From NCBI GenBank assembly GCA_037969115.1, contig JBBKWQ010000227.1, forward strand, positions 1 to 21,406: a stretch of DNA of 21,406 nt. The letters are read 5' to 3'. The notes under the pieces were generated by a model that saw only the letters and a list, made by a program, of their open reading frames with translations, ran no database searches and was not told where the DNA came from. Source of the stretch: JBBKWQ01 sp037969115 (lineage in GTDB: Bacteria; Actinomycetota; Acidimicrobiia; Acidimicrobiales; Ilumatobacteraceae). Below are positions 14,847 to 21,406 of the stretch, in pieces (within the stretch, counting starts at the first letter, position 1; each line of letters opens with the position of its first letter). A program made the translations under genes and the position numbers.

Positions 14847-15655
14847 ACGACGTCCAAACCACCCAGACTGCCGATTCCGTCGGAGTCGCGCCCGGGTCGC
14901 AAGACGGTCAGCTTCGTTCGCTTCGGCGTTGGAATGTCGGTGTCGGTCTCGCTCACCTCGTGCAGGCGATGGCGATTCTGATGCTCAGCAACGGATTCTC
15001 GATCCCGGTGCAGGCCAAGGTGCAGGACGGTCCACCCGGTACACCGCTCTCGATCGACAAGGTCTTCTTCGACCTTCGTTTCTCGGTGGCAATCGCCCTC
15101 TTCCTCTTCCTCGCCGCGGCCGATCATCTGCTGATGGCGGCGCCTGGTATCGCCAACTGGTACGAGCGCAACCTGCGCCGCGGCGTCAACTACGCACGCT
15201 GGTTCGAATACTCGATCAGTGCGTCCCTGATGATCGTGCTGATCGCGATGTTGACCGGTATCACCAACCTCTACGCTCTTCTCGGCCTCTTCGCGGTGAA
15301 CGCGTCGATGATCCTGTTCGGCGCACTGATGGAGCAGACCAACAGCGGGAACGAACGCGTGAACTGGTGGCCATTCACCTTCGGATGCTTCGCCGGCATC
15401 GTGCCCTGGTTGGCGATCACGATCGCGTTCATCGCAGCCCAACAAGAAGGCGACGGTGTCCCGGGATTCGTCTACGGCATCTTCGTCTCGTTGTTCTTGC
15501 TGTTCAACTGCTTCGGCCTCAACCAATGGTTGCAGTACCGGGCCCGCGGCCGATTCGCCGATTACTTGTACGGCGAGAAGGTGTACGTCGTGCTCAGCCT
15601 CGTGGCGAAGAGCGCTCTCGCCTGGCAGGTGTTCGCCGGCACGCTTGCCGACTGA
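14843..15655 (+). CDS. Heliorhodopsin
   Basis: A 270-aa seven-helix retinal protein. Helix 1 is about 30-50 (RWNVGVGLAHLVQAMAIL) and helix 7 about 247-267 (VVLSLVAKSALAWQVFAGTL). Key residues sit at the spacing of HeR 48C12: His38 and His95 (its His23 and His80), counterion Glu122 in WFEYSISASLM (its Glu107), Ser252, and Schiff-base Lys256 (its Lys241). Glu-to-Lys distance is 134 in both. Other hallmarks are LFAVNASMILFGALME and SLFLLFNCFGLNQWLQY. Heliorhodopsins lie inverted in the membrane relative to type-1 rhodopsins, have slow photocycles and no shown pumping activity; sensory or enzyme-regulating roles are proposed. ATG overlaps the DUF2867 stop. No retinal-synthesis gene is in the window, so the chromophore must come from elsewhere. 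Confidence 0.97.
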   Translation: MNDVQTTQTADSVGVAPGSQDGQLRSLRRWNVGVGLAHLVQAMAILMLSNGFSIPVQAKVQDGPPGTPLSIDKVFFDLRFSVAIALFLFLAAADHLLMAAPGIANWYERNLRRGVNYARWFEYSISASLMIVLIAMLTGITNLYALLGLFAVNASMILFGALMEQTNSGNERVNWWPFTFGCFAGIVPWLAITIAFIAAQQEGDGVPGFVYGIFVSLFLLFNCFGLNQWLQYRARGRFADYLYGEKVYVVLSLVAKSALAWQVFAGTLAD

Positions 15656-15737
15656 TCTGCCAGTCGTCGCCGTCGAACTCGCCCCTCGTCTGGTCGTGCG
15701 CGAACATTGCTCGACCGACGGCGAACGGAGATCCGAC

Positions 15738-17039
15738 ATGAGCGGTGACAGCTACCACGCCGCACCCGACACCATCGCAGCAGCTCCTCCGGGTTGCCCC
15801 GTGAACCACACCTGGTCGCCGCTCGACGCCGACTACCTGACCGACCCGTACCCGATCGCGGCGGAGCTGCGTGACGAGCATCCCGTGGTCTACGCCGACC
15901 AGCTCGGCTACCTCGTGGTCACGCGGATGGAAGACATCGAGCACGTCTTCACCCATCCGGCGATCTTCGCGTCGAGCAACGTGCAGGACCCGGTGTTCCC
16001 TCTGGCGCCCGAGGCTGCCGAGATCCTGTCCTCGGACGATTTCGACCCCGTCGCCGTCATGTCGAACCGCCAGGAGCCCGACCACGCCCGCATCCGCGTC
16101 TACACGCGGCAGGGTTTCGGCAACCGCCGGCTGAAGGCACTCGAGGCTTACATGCGGGAGCGGGCCGACAACCTGATCGACGAGATGGTCGCGCTCGGTT
16201 CACCCGCCGAGTACGTGGCGTCGCTGGCGTTCCCGTTGCCGGCGGAGATCATGTTTCGTTTCATCGGCTTCCCACGCGACGACGACATGATGGTGAAGGC
16301 GTGGTGTGTGAACCGTCGGGCGTTCTCATGGGGCCGACCGTCACCGGTCGAGCAGGCCGAGATCGCCGAGGGGATGCTCGACTACTGGCGATACTGCCGC
16401 GAATTCGTGGAGCGACGCCGGGCGGAACGCGCCGACGACTTCACGTCCGAGCTGCTCGACGCCCACGAGGCCGACCCCGACCCGCGGAACGGCACGGGCA
16501 TCAGCTATCGAGAGGTCGAATCGGTCGTGTACGGAATCAGCTTCGCCGGCCACGATCCCGTGACGGCCCTGCTGTGCAACACCCTGGTCTGCCTGCTGCC
16601 TCGTCGGGAACAGTGGGACGCGCTCGTGGCCGACCCCTCACTCGTCACGAATGCCGTCGAAGAGACACTGCGGTTCGAGTCGAGCCAGGTCTCCTGGCGT
16701 CGTATCACCACCCAGGCGACGACGCTCGGAGGGATCGACATCCCTGCGGGCACGCGCATCTTCATGAACTTCGCATCGGCCAACCGGCAGCCCGACCGTT
16801 TCGAAGAACCCGACACGTTCGACATCCATCGTGTCGGCGCCAATCGACACATCAGCTTCGGCAAGGGAATCCACTTCTGCCTGGGATCGGGTCTCGCCAA
16901 GATGGAGGCACGGATCGCGCTCGGTCTGCTCGCCGAGAAGCTGCCGTCACTCCGCCTCGTAACAGGTCAGCAGCTCGAGTTCTTTCCGAACATCACCTTT
17001 CGTGGCCCCAATGCGCTTCGGGTGGAGTGGGACAGATGA
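15738..17039 (+). CDS. Cytochrome P450
   Basis: A 433-aa soluble bacterial P450. The ExxR motif is Glu309/Arg312 (EETLRFES) and the haem loop is FGKGIHFCLG at 374-383 with thiolate Cys381. The I-helix reads FAGHDPVT (269-276): the acid Asp273 is present, but the usual following Thr, which helps oxygen activation, is Pro274, with a Thr two residues later. It would need ferredoxin partners encoded elsewhere. ATG at 15738 is chosen because ACGGAGA lies 6-7 nt upstream and it leads into a normal P450 N-terminus (LDADYLTDPYPIAAELRDEHPV). It follows heliorhodopsin by 82 bp on the same strand and may be co-transcribed. Substrate unknown; a lipid, terpenoid or carotenoid-derived compound is possible. 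Confidence 0.95.
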   Translation: MSGDSYHAAPDTIAAAPPGCPVNHTWSPLDADYLTDPYPIAAELRDEHPVVYADQLGYLVVTRMEDIEHVFTHPAIFASSNVQDPVFPLAPEAAEILSSDDFDPVAVMSNRQEPDHARIRVYTRQGFGNRRLKALEAYMRERADNLIDEMVALGSPAEYVASLAFPLPAEIMFRFIGFPRDDDMMVKAWCVNRRAFSWGRPSPVEQAEIAEGMLDYWRYCREFVERRRAERADDFTSELLDAHEADPDPRNGTGISYREVESVVYGISFAGHDPVTALLCNTLVCLLPRREQWDALVADPSLVTNAVEETLRFESSQVSWRRITTQATTLGGIDIPAGTRIFMNFASANRQPDRFEEPDTFDIHRVGANRHISFGKGIHFCLGSGLAKMEARIALGLLAEKLPSLRLVTGQQLEFFPNITFRGPNALRVEWDR

Positions 17040-17107
17040 GCCGCGCTTTCGTCCAGAGGTGCTCCACGACATCGGGTTGCTCTTCAACCTGGGTCTCGAG
17101 CTGCTCG

Positions 17108-18130
17108 TCATGTCGAGGCATCTCTGGTTGATTCCCGCACGACGAGTTCGGGCGAGAGCGTCACCGTGCTGGCAGACCGCTCAGTGACCGCCATAAGTGT
17201 CGCTACCCATTCTGCTGCAAGTCGGCCAGTCTCATATGCGGACAGCTTGATGGTCGTGAGCGCTGGGGTGAGGTGTGCCGTGAGCGGCACGTCGTTGTAG
17301 CCGACGATCGAGATGTCGTCGGGACAATGGAGACCGTGCTCTCTCGCCAGGTGCATCGCTCCGACGGCGATCGAGTCATTCTGAGCGAAGATTCCCGTGG
17401 GGTGATCGGAGGCGGTCTGCTCGAGGAGCCGCTCCATGAGCTCTCGGCCTCCGTCGAGGGTCGGGAGGCGGATCGCTTCGTCGACGAGGATGCACTCCGC
17501 ACCCGCTGCAGCGACCGCCTCGGAAAACCCTCGGGTGCGACCCTCGAACGACCCGATGTCCTGTGGCCCCATGAGCTGGGCGAGCTTGGTGTGACCGAGC
17601 GACAACAGGTGCTCAGCCGCGAGACGCCCACCTCGGACGTCGTCGTGGGAGACGGTCGTGATCCCGCTGTTCGGAAACTGTCGGACAGCGAGCACGGTGG
17701 GAACTTCCTTCGCGAGACGCTTCAACGTCGCCCGATCCGCGTGGCGGCCCGCCGCACAGATGATCGCGTCCACGCGCTGCCCGAGCAGCTTGTGGCAGAT
17801 CCTCACGAGCTCGTCGGACGAGTCCTGGGTCTCGGTCATGATCGGAAGCAGTCCTTGTCCCCCGAGCCCACTCGCAATACCCCGCAGCACGGGGCCGATG
17901 AAGGGGTTACCGAGGTCTGCGACGATGACGCCGATGATGCCCGTACGTCCCCTGCGTAGGGCGGAAGCCTGCTGGTTCCCTCGGTAGCCGAGCACCTCTG
18001 CGGCTTCGATGACGCGCCGACGGGTCGCCGCATTGACCAAGTTTCGCTTGTCGGGGCTGAGCGCCCGCGACACCGTGGAAACATCGACGCCGAGATGTTC
18101 AGCGACGTCTTTGAGGGTCACACTTTCCAT
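17108..18130 (-). CDS. LacI-family transcriptional regulator
   Basis: A 340-aa repressor. Residues 4-50 form the LacI HTH (VTLKDVAEHLGVDVSTVSRALSP) and hinge helix. About 60-335 is a periplasmic-binding-protein-like sensor domain (GIIGVIVADLGNPFIGPVLRGI, LAVRQFPNSGITTVSHDD, GGRLAAEHLLSLGHTKLAQLMG, GIFAQNDSIAVGAM, ISIVGYNDVPLTAHLTPALTTIK). Such regulators bind a sugar or derivative and control uptake and use genes. It lies downstream of, and in the same direction as, the sugar-type ABC importer, so that importer is the likely target. ATG at 18130 has a weak GAAAG upstream; an internal GTG two codons later is possible. It converges with the P450 gene, with 68 bp between stops. Confidence 0.95.
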   Translation of the reverse strand: MESVTLKDVAEHLGVDVSTVSRALSPDKRNLVNAATRRRVIEAAEVLGYRGNQQASALRRGRTGIIGVIVADLGNPFIGPVLRGIASGLGGQGLLPIMTETQDSSDELVRICHKLLGQRVDAIICAAGRHADRATLKRLAKEVPTVLAVRQFPNSGITTVSHDDVRGGRLAAEHLLSLGHTKLAQLMGPQDIGSFEGRTRGFSEAVAAAGAECILVDEAIRLPTLDGGRELMERLLEQTASDHPTGIFAQNDSIAVGAMHLAREHGLHCPDDISIVGYNDVPLTAHLTPALTTIKLSAYETGRLAAEWVATLMAVTERSASTVTLSPELVVRESTRDAST

Positions 18131-18313
18131 GGCGGGCTTTCAACAAGGTTTTTCCACCGCTGCTCGAACGGATCCGAAGGCATCGCAAGATTGTCGCGTA
18201 TCGACAGCGATCTCGGTCGGACCCACGCCGGTGACGGCGATCGGGCCGACGCCGCACTCTCAGAGTCTTCTCGGGCGAGGCCGCCCACACCATTCCTCAT
18301 CCCATGATCTCGG

Positions 18314-18409
18314 TCACCTGCGGCAACTCGGCAGGGCTTCGCCGATCGCCCGACCGATTCCCTGCGCGGCTCCGGTCACGATGCAGGTTCGTTCGGTCAT
18401 GGTGCCCAT
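18314..18409 (-). pseudogene. N-terminal remnant of an SDR gene
   Basis: On the minus strand an ATG at 18409, with GAGGA about 7 nt upstream, opens a 31-residue frame. It reads MGTMTERTCIVTGAAQGIGR followed by AIGEALPSCRR and a stop. The TGAAQGIG is the complete cofactor motif of a classical SDR, but the rest of the roughly 250-residue enzyme is missing. Just after EAL, the neighbouring frame continues as PAELPQVTEIMG and a stop, which could be the end of another fragment. The remnant sits between the ABC binding-protein gene and the LacI gene, so the importer operon may once have included a sugar or polyol dehydrogenase that was lost by deletion. Confidence 0.6.
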
Positions 18410-18441
18410 GTCATGTCCTCGCATTTCGAATTGACGTGGTT

Positions 18442-18493
18442 GTGGCCGTCGTCGGCCACGGGTATTCCCGGGTGGGCGCGGCGCCCACCCGGG
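18442..18493 (-). terminator. Tandem GC-rich stem-loops after the ABC binding-protein gene
   Basis: A perfect 13-bp stem, CCCGGGTGGGCGC (18467-18479) with its complement at 18481-18493, and a second 7-bp stem GTGGCCG/CGGCCAC with a 4-nt loop (18442-18448 / 18453-18459) lie 28 bp beyond the binding-protein stop. There is no U-tract. Strong stems without U-tracts are common as actinobacterial terminators or mRNA 3'-end stabilisers. They would raise binding-protein mRNA relative to the genes beyond. Confidence 0.6.
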
Positions 18494-18521
18494 GACCCGG
18501 GTTTCGGTCAGAGGCGCAAGA

Positions 18522-19595
18522 TCACCATTCAGGTGCGACCGCCGGGTCTTCGGCGTTGTCGATGGTCACCTTGACCGACGGCATGAACTCGACGATGCGC
18601 TCGCCGCCACCACCGGTCAACACGTCGTAGGCAACGGTCGCGGCGTGCTCGCCATCCCACGAGGAGGACTGGAAGACCGTCCCATCGAGCTCGCCGGAGA
18701 CGACGAGCGGGTTGCCGAGGAACGTGTTGCCGATCGAGGTGATGATTAGCGACGCCGGGTCGATGTCGCGAGCCTTCAACGCATCGATCACACCGGCGAC
18801 CATCGTGTCGTCGGCCGCGTACACGCCTTGGATGTTCTCGGCACCGACGGCTGTGATCATCTCCGACGCCGCGATCTGTGAGTCGTCCTTGTTCCAGTTG
18901 CCAGGCTGCCTGGCGAGGATGGTGACATTGGGGCACTGCTCGTTGACGGTGTCCTCGAACCCTGCCTCGCGGTCGATCGCCGTGGAGTTGCCGGTCAGGC
19001 CGTTGATCATGATGATGCCGGTCTCTGCTCCACCGGCGAACTCACACATCAGTTCTCCGGACGCCGCTCCCTGGCCGTAGGTGTCGGGGCCGGAGTACGC
19101 CGCAGAGAGTTCCTGGTCCTCGGGGTTGAGGTCGGAGTTCGTCACGGTGACGGGGATCCCGGCGTCCTTCGCAGCCTCGAGACACGGTCGGACGGTGTCA
19201 CCCACTGCCGGCCACAAGATGATCAGGTCGGGCGCGGCGGCCACCGCCACCTCGCACTCGCTGGCCTGCTTGTCGGCGTCGTACTGCGAGTTGGTGATCG
19301 TCAGGTTGAGGCCCAACTCGGCGGCCTTTGCTTCCATCGGAGGAAGATAGGTGGTGCCGTACGGCTGGTCGTTGCCCTGCGGGAGCAGCGCGTAGACCTC
19401 ATAAGTGTCCCCACTGGCTGCTGGCGCATCGGTGGAATCAGACGCACCGGTGGAATCGGGCGCATCGGTGGCGTCGGGCGCATCGGTGGCGTCGGGCGTG
19501 GCATCGTCGCTCCCGCATGCGGCTACGGCCAGCGTTCCGGCCGCGAGCAGTCCGATCAGCTTGACACGCCTCGTTCTCGTTGCTTGATGTTGCAT
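18522..19595 (-). CDS. ABC transporter sugar-binding lipoprotein (Peripla_BP_4 type)
   Basis: A 357-aa solute-binding protein. The signal peptide RRVKLIGLLAAGTLAVAAC has lipobox AVAAC with Cys27, so it is lipid-anchored outside the membrane. Residues about 28-60 are a low-complexity Asp/Thr/Ala/Pro linker (repeats of TDAPD type). The rest is a type-1 periplasmic-binding fold: YEVYALLPQGNDQPYGTTYLPPMEAKAAELGL, APDLIILWPAVGD, GIPVTVTNSDL, GVYAADDTMVAGVIDALKARDI. This relates it to ribose/xylose/rhamnose-type binding proteins; the ligand is not fixed. ATG at 19595 is chosen because AGGGAGA lies just upstream and a signal peptide follows at once. It is downstream of the two permease genes on the same strand. 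Confidence 0.93.
   Translation of the reverse strand: MQHQATRTRRVKLIGLLAAGTLAVAACGSDDATPDATDAPDATDAPDSTGASDSTDAPAASGDTYEVYALLPQGNDQPYGTTYLPPMEAKAAELGLNLTITNSQYDADKQASECEVAVAAAPDLIILWPAVGDTVRPCLEAAKDAGIPVTVTNSDLNPEDQELSAAYSGPDTYGQGAASGELMCEFAGGAETGIIMINGLTGNSTAIDREAGFEDTVNEQCPNVTILARQPGNWNKDDSQIAASEMITAVGAENIQGVYAADDTMVAGVIDALKARDIDPASLIITSIGNTFLGNPLVVSGELDGTVFQSSSWDGEHAATVAYDVLTGGGGERIVEFMPSVKVTIDNAEDPAVAPEW
19426..19497. repeat. Four 18-bp tandem repeats in the binding-protein linker
   Basis: Unit GCATCGGTGGCGTCGGGC, four copies at 19426-19443, 19444-19461, 19462-19479 and 19480-19497. The last two are identical and the first two diverged. Read on the minus strand they encode the six-residue Asp/Ala/Thr/Pro/Ser linker repeat behind the lipid-anchored Cys. 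Copy number could vary by slippage without a frameshift because the unit is a multiple of 3. Confidence 0.85.
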
Positions 19596-19674
19596 GAAGT
19601 TGTCTCCCTCTATGTTCGGTTGTGTTCGTTGACTTGGAGTCGGCTTGCACCGAATCGAGCGCGCCGTGGATGGC

Positions 19675-20700
19675 TTACGCCTCGGACGGCCGTCGCGCTC
19701 GAATGAGCGATTGAGCGCTTCTGACGGCAACGCGAAGGCTGTTGGGGTCGGTGATCACGGCGAGGAGGAGCACGAGCCCGATCACGATGTTCTGCACGTC
19801 GACCTGCACGCCTGAAAGGGTCAGGGCGACCTGCAACATGCCGAGCGATGTCGCCCCGAGCAGGGTCCCGACGATCGAGCCGCGTCCCCCGGTCAGGAGC
19901 ACACCGCCGATGATGGCGGCGGCGAAGCTCGACAGGAGGACGGTCGAACCAGCGGTCGGGTCGGCGGCGGTGCGCTCGAGCGTGTTGATCACCCCGGCGC
20001 CGGCGGCGATGAAGCCGGAGATCATGAAGCCGGTGAAGATCCGGCGCTTCACCGGGATGCCGGCGTCGTAGGCCGCTTGCCGGTTGCCGCCCACCGCGTA
20101 GAACTCGCGACCGGCGCGTACACGGGTCAGAAAGACCTGCAGGGCGATCAAGGCGGCAATGAAGAGCAGCATTCGCGGCGTGAGCGGGCCGATCACGGAC
20201 TTTCCGAATGCGATTCCGGCATCGATGTCGTTCAACCGCACCGGCTTCTCGTCAGAGAGCTCGAAGGCCAGGCCTCGGAGGAAGAACAACATCCCGAGGG
20301 TTGCAATGAACGAGTTGATGCCGACGACGACGACGAAGAAGGCGTTCGCCGCACCGATCACGAGCCCGGCGACGAGTGCAGCGATGATGCCGAGTGGCAG
20401 GTTGTCGATGCTGGCCATGACAACACCCGTCACGGCGAGCGTGCTCGCCACGCTGAGGTCCAACTCGCCCATCAGGATAACGGCGGTGAGTCCGAGCGCG
20501 ATCAGTCCGATCAGGGCGATCCGACCGAATGTCACCTCCCAGGCCGTGAAGACCAGAGGTTCGGTGATCCATGATGCGACCCCGATGACAATGAGGAGCG
20601 CGACGGCGCGACTCTCCGGACGTCGAGCCACGGTCGAGCCGAGCCGACTCATGAAGTCGCCGCGTTCCTCACCGAGTGCGAGTGTTTCTGTCTGGCTCAT
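19675..20700 (-). CDS. Sugar-type ABC transporter permease (BPD_transp_2, RbsC-like)
   Basis: A 341-aa membrane protein with about 8-10 hydrophobic helices. Family features include GLTAVILMGELDLSVASTLAVTGVV near the N-terminal third, GIDVSVG-like in position, and GREFYAVGGNRQAAYDAGIPVKRRIFTGFMISGFIAAGAGV, the cytoplasmic EAA-like loop that docks the ATPase. It also has AAAIIGGVLLTGGRGSIVGTLLGATSLGMLQVAL. It moves the sugar handed over by the binding lipoprotein. ATG at 20700 overlaps the TGA of the second permease gene (ATGA, 20697-20700). A cytoplasmic N-terminus of about 30 polar residues precedes the first helix. The ATPase gene is not in the window and is presumably further right. Confidence 0.94.
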   Translation of the reverse strand: MSQTETLALGEERGDFMSRLGSTVARRPESRAVALLIVIGVASWITEPLVFTAWEVTFGRIALIGLIALGLTAVILMGELDLSVASTLAVTGVVMASIDNLPLGIIAALVAGLVIGAANAFFVVVVGINSFIATLGMLFFLRGLAFELSDEKPVRLNDIDAGIAFGKSVIGPLTPRMLLFIAALIALQVFLTRVRAGREFYAVGGNRQAAYDAGIPVKRRIFTGFMISGFIAAGAGVINTLERTAADPTAGSTVLLSSFAAAIIGGVLLTGGRGSIVGTLLGATSLGMLQVALTLSGVQVDVQNIVIGLVLLLAVITDPNSLRVAVRSAQSLIRARRPSEA

Positions 20701-21406
20701 GACGAAACCACCCTTCTTGCCAGCGCGTCGACAGAGACGGCGGCGACGATCAGCGCCCCGATCGCCATCTGCTGACGACCGAAGCCCCAGCCGGAGAGGA
20801 CCATGATGTTCGTGAGAGCGCTGACGAACACCACGCCCAACAAGGTGCGCATGACGCTGCCCCTGCCGCCGAAGACGCTGGTGCCACCGACGATGATCGC
20901 CGCCAATGCCTCGAAGTCGTAGCCGGTCGCCATCGCTGAGACCGCCGTGTTGGAGAAGGCGGCCAGGACGAACCCGGCGATCATGGCCGCCAGAGCGGTG
21001 ACGCCGAATGCTCCGATCACGACCCAGGCGGTGTTGATCCCTGCGAGCCGCGTGGCCTCTGGATTGGAGCCGTACGAACGAACGAGGAATCCGAAGTTCG
21101 TCCGAGTGAGCACCAGCGAGAGCAGCACGGTCATCACGATCAGCAGGATCATCGAGAGCGGGAACGGTCCGAGTTCGGTCGTGCCGAACGAGCGGATCAC
21201 GCCGTCCTGGGGTCCGAAGTAGATACTGCCCCCGGAGAGCCAGCGCAAGATCCCCAGTCCGATGAAGGTCGTCGAGAGTGTCACGATCACGGCGTTGGCC
21301 TTGAAGACCCCGACCGCGACGCCATTGACGAAGCCGTAAGTCAATGCGATCAGCAGGGCCAGGCCCATCGCCAGTGGAATGTTGTGGTCGTTGCTCACCC
21401 CGATCA
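20697..21406 (-). CDS. Second sugar-type ABC permease, partial
   Basis: Only the C-terminal 235 or so residues are in the window; the 5' end lies beyond 21406. The visible part has LIALTYGFVNGVAVGVFKANAVIVTLSTTFIGLGILR, then LTRTNFGFLVRSYGSNPEATRLAGINTAWVVIGAFGVTALAAMIAG (docking loop), and DFEALAAIIVGGTSVFGGRGSVMRTLLGVVFVSALTNIM, all typical of BPD_transp_2 permeases of ribose/rhamnose/AI-2 importers. Two different permeases next to each other point to a heterodimeric channel, as in RhaPQ, YtfT/YjfF or LsrCD systems, rather than an RbsC homodimer. It overlaps the next permease by 4 bp. Confidence 0.92.
   Translation of the reverse strand, partial: IGVSNDHNIPLAMGLALLIALTYGFVNGVAVGVFKANAVIVTLSTTFIGLGILRWLSGGSIYFGPQDGVIRSFGTTELGPFPLSMILLIVMTVLLSLVLTRTNFGFLVRSYGSNPEATRLAGINTAWVVIGAFGVTALAAMIAGFVLAAFSNTAVSAMATGYDFEALAAIIVGGTSVFGGRGSVMRTLLGVVFVSALTNIMVLSGWGFGRQQMAIGALIVAAVSVDALARRVVSS

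Larger units (their letters stand above)
18131..18521. other. 391-bp gap between LacI gene and ABC binding-protein gene
   Basis: This stretch holds a truncated SDR gene start (18314-18409), two GC-rich stem-loops (18442-18493) and the upstream region of the lacI-type gene. TGTCG-CGTAT-CGACA at 18192-18206 is a 15-bp near-palindrome about 60-75 bp upstream of that gene and might be an operator. No intact gene is seen here. Confidence 0.5.

Noticed and set aside
17002..17187. Short plus-strand frame with LHDIGLLFNLGLELLVMSRHLWLIP after the P450 gene
   Set aside because: It looks slightly membrane-like but overlaps the ends of both the P450 and LacI genes and has no ribosome binding site; probably chance.
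18192..18206. TGTCG-CGTAT-CGACA near-palindrome as LacI operator
   Set aside because: Only one copy, an odd-length centre unlike the usual central CG of LacI-family operators, and no second site at the importer promoter within view. Kept only as a note.
1..21406. CRISPR array, rRNA, riboswitch (including a cobalamin riboswitch near the B12 regulator)
   Set aside because: No spaced identical repeats, rRNA-like blocks or B12-box-like leader were seen. The divergent promoter is only 79 bp and too short for a cobalamin riboswitch.

Overview
The window is high-GC DNA with short intergenic gaps, many 4-bp stop/start overlaps (GTGA, ATGA) and several leaderless-type starts (TANNNT, then 6 nt, then the start codon). 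This points to an actinobacterium. The mix of an acyl-CoA ligase, actinobacterial-style lipoproteins, a B12-type light regulator and a heliorhodopsin resembles aquatic Acidimicrobiia (Ilumatobacter-like), but that placement is inference; there is no rRNA or marker gene here to fix it.

Left part (1-5553): the 3' end of a sulfotransferase gene broken by an apparent 2-bp insertion; a tyrosine recombinase (594-1730, minus) beside a tRNA-Cys(GCA) that has its own hairpin terminator; a small lipoprotein; a small one-helix membrane protein; a FadD-type acyl-CoA ligase; and panB (pantothenate/CoA pathway).

Central part (5563-17039), the most interesting: two divergent gene sets share one 79-bp promoter region (12115-12193). 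Rightward is a cobalamin-binding HTH regulator of the CarH/LitR type. It is followed, through three successive 4-bp overlaps, by a SRPBCC protein, a NAD(P)-binding/DUF2867 protein and a heliorhodopsin; a cytochrome P450 lies 82 bp further on. Leftward is a GT4 glycosyltransferase with an N-terminal HEAT-like solenoid, a GT1/MGT-like glycosyltransferase (4-bp overlap), an FAD-dependent oxidoreductase, a DUF2071 protein and an SDR oxidoreductase (4-bp overlap). The intergenic region holds three perfect CTTTAGT direct repeats at exactly 10-bp spacing, covering the -35 and spacer region of the predicted leftward promoter. The regulator keeps the Wx9EH motif, the photolysis-state His next to that Trp, and the lower-ligand His at the spacing of Thermus CarH. 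The heliorhodopsin keeps the two His, the counterion Glu and the Schiff-base Lys at the spacing of HeR 48C12. The simplest reading is a light-controlled regulon of about 10 genes carrying two chemically independent photoreceptors (adenosylcobalamin and retinal) in one translationally coupled operon, facing a glycosylation/redox pathway of unknown product.

Right part (17108-21406, all minus): a LacI-family regulator, a remnant of an SDR gene, a GC-rich hairpin region, and a sugar-type ABC importer made of a lipoprotein binding protein and two BPD_transp_2 permeases, the second cut by the window edge. No ATPase gene is inside the window.
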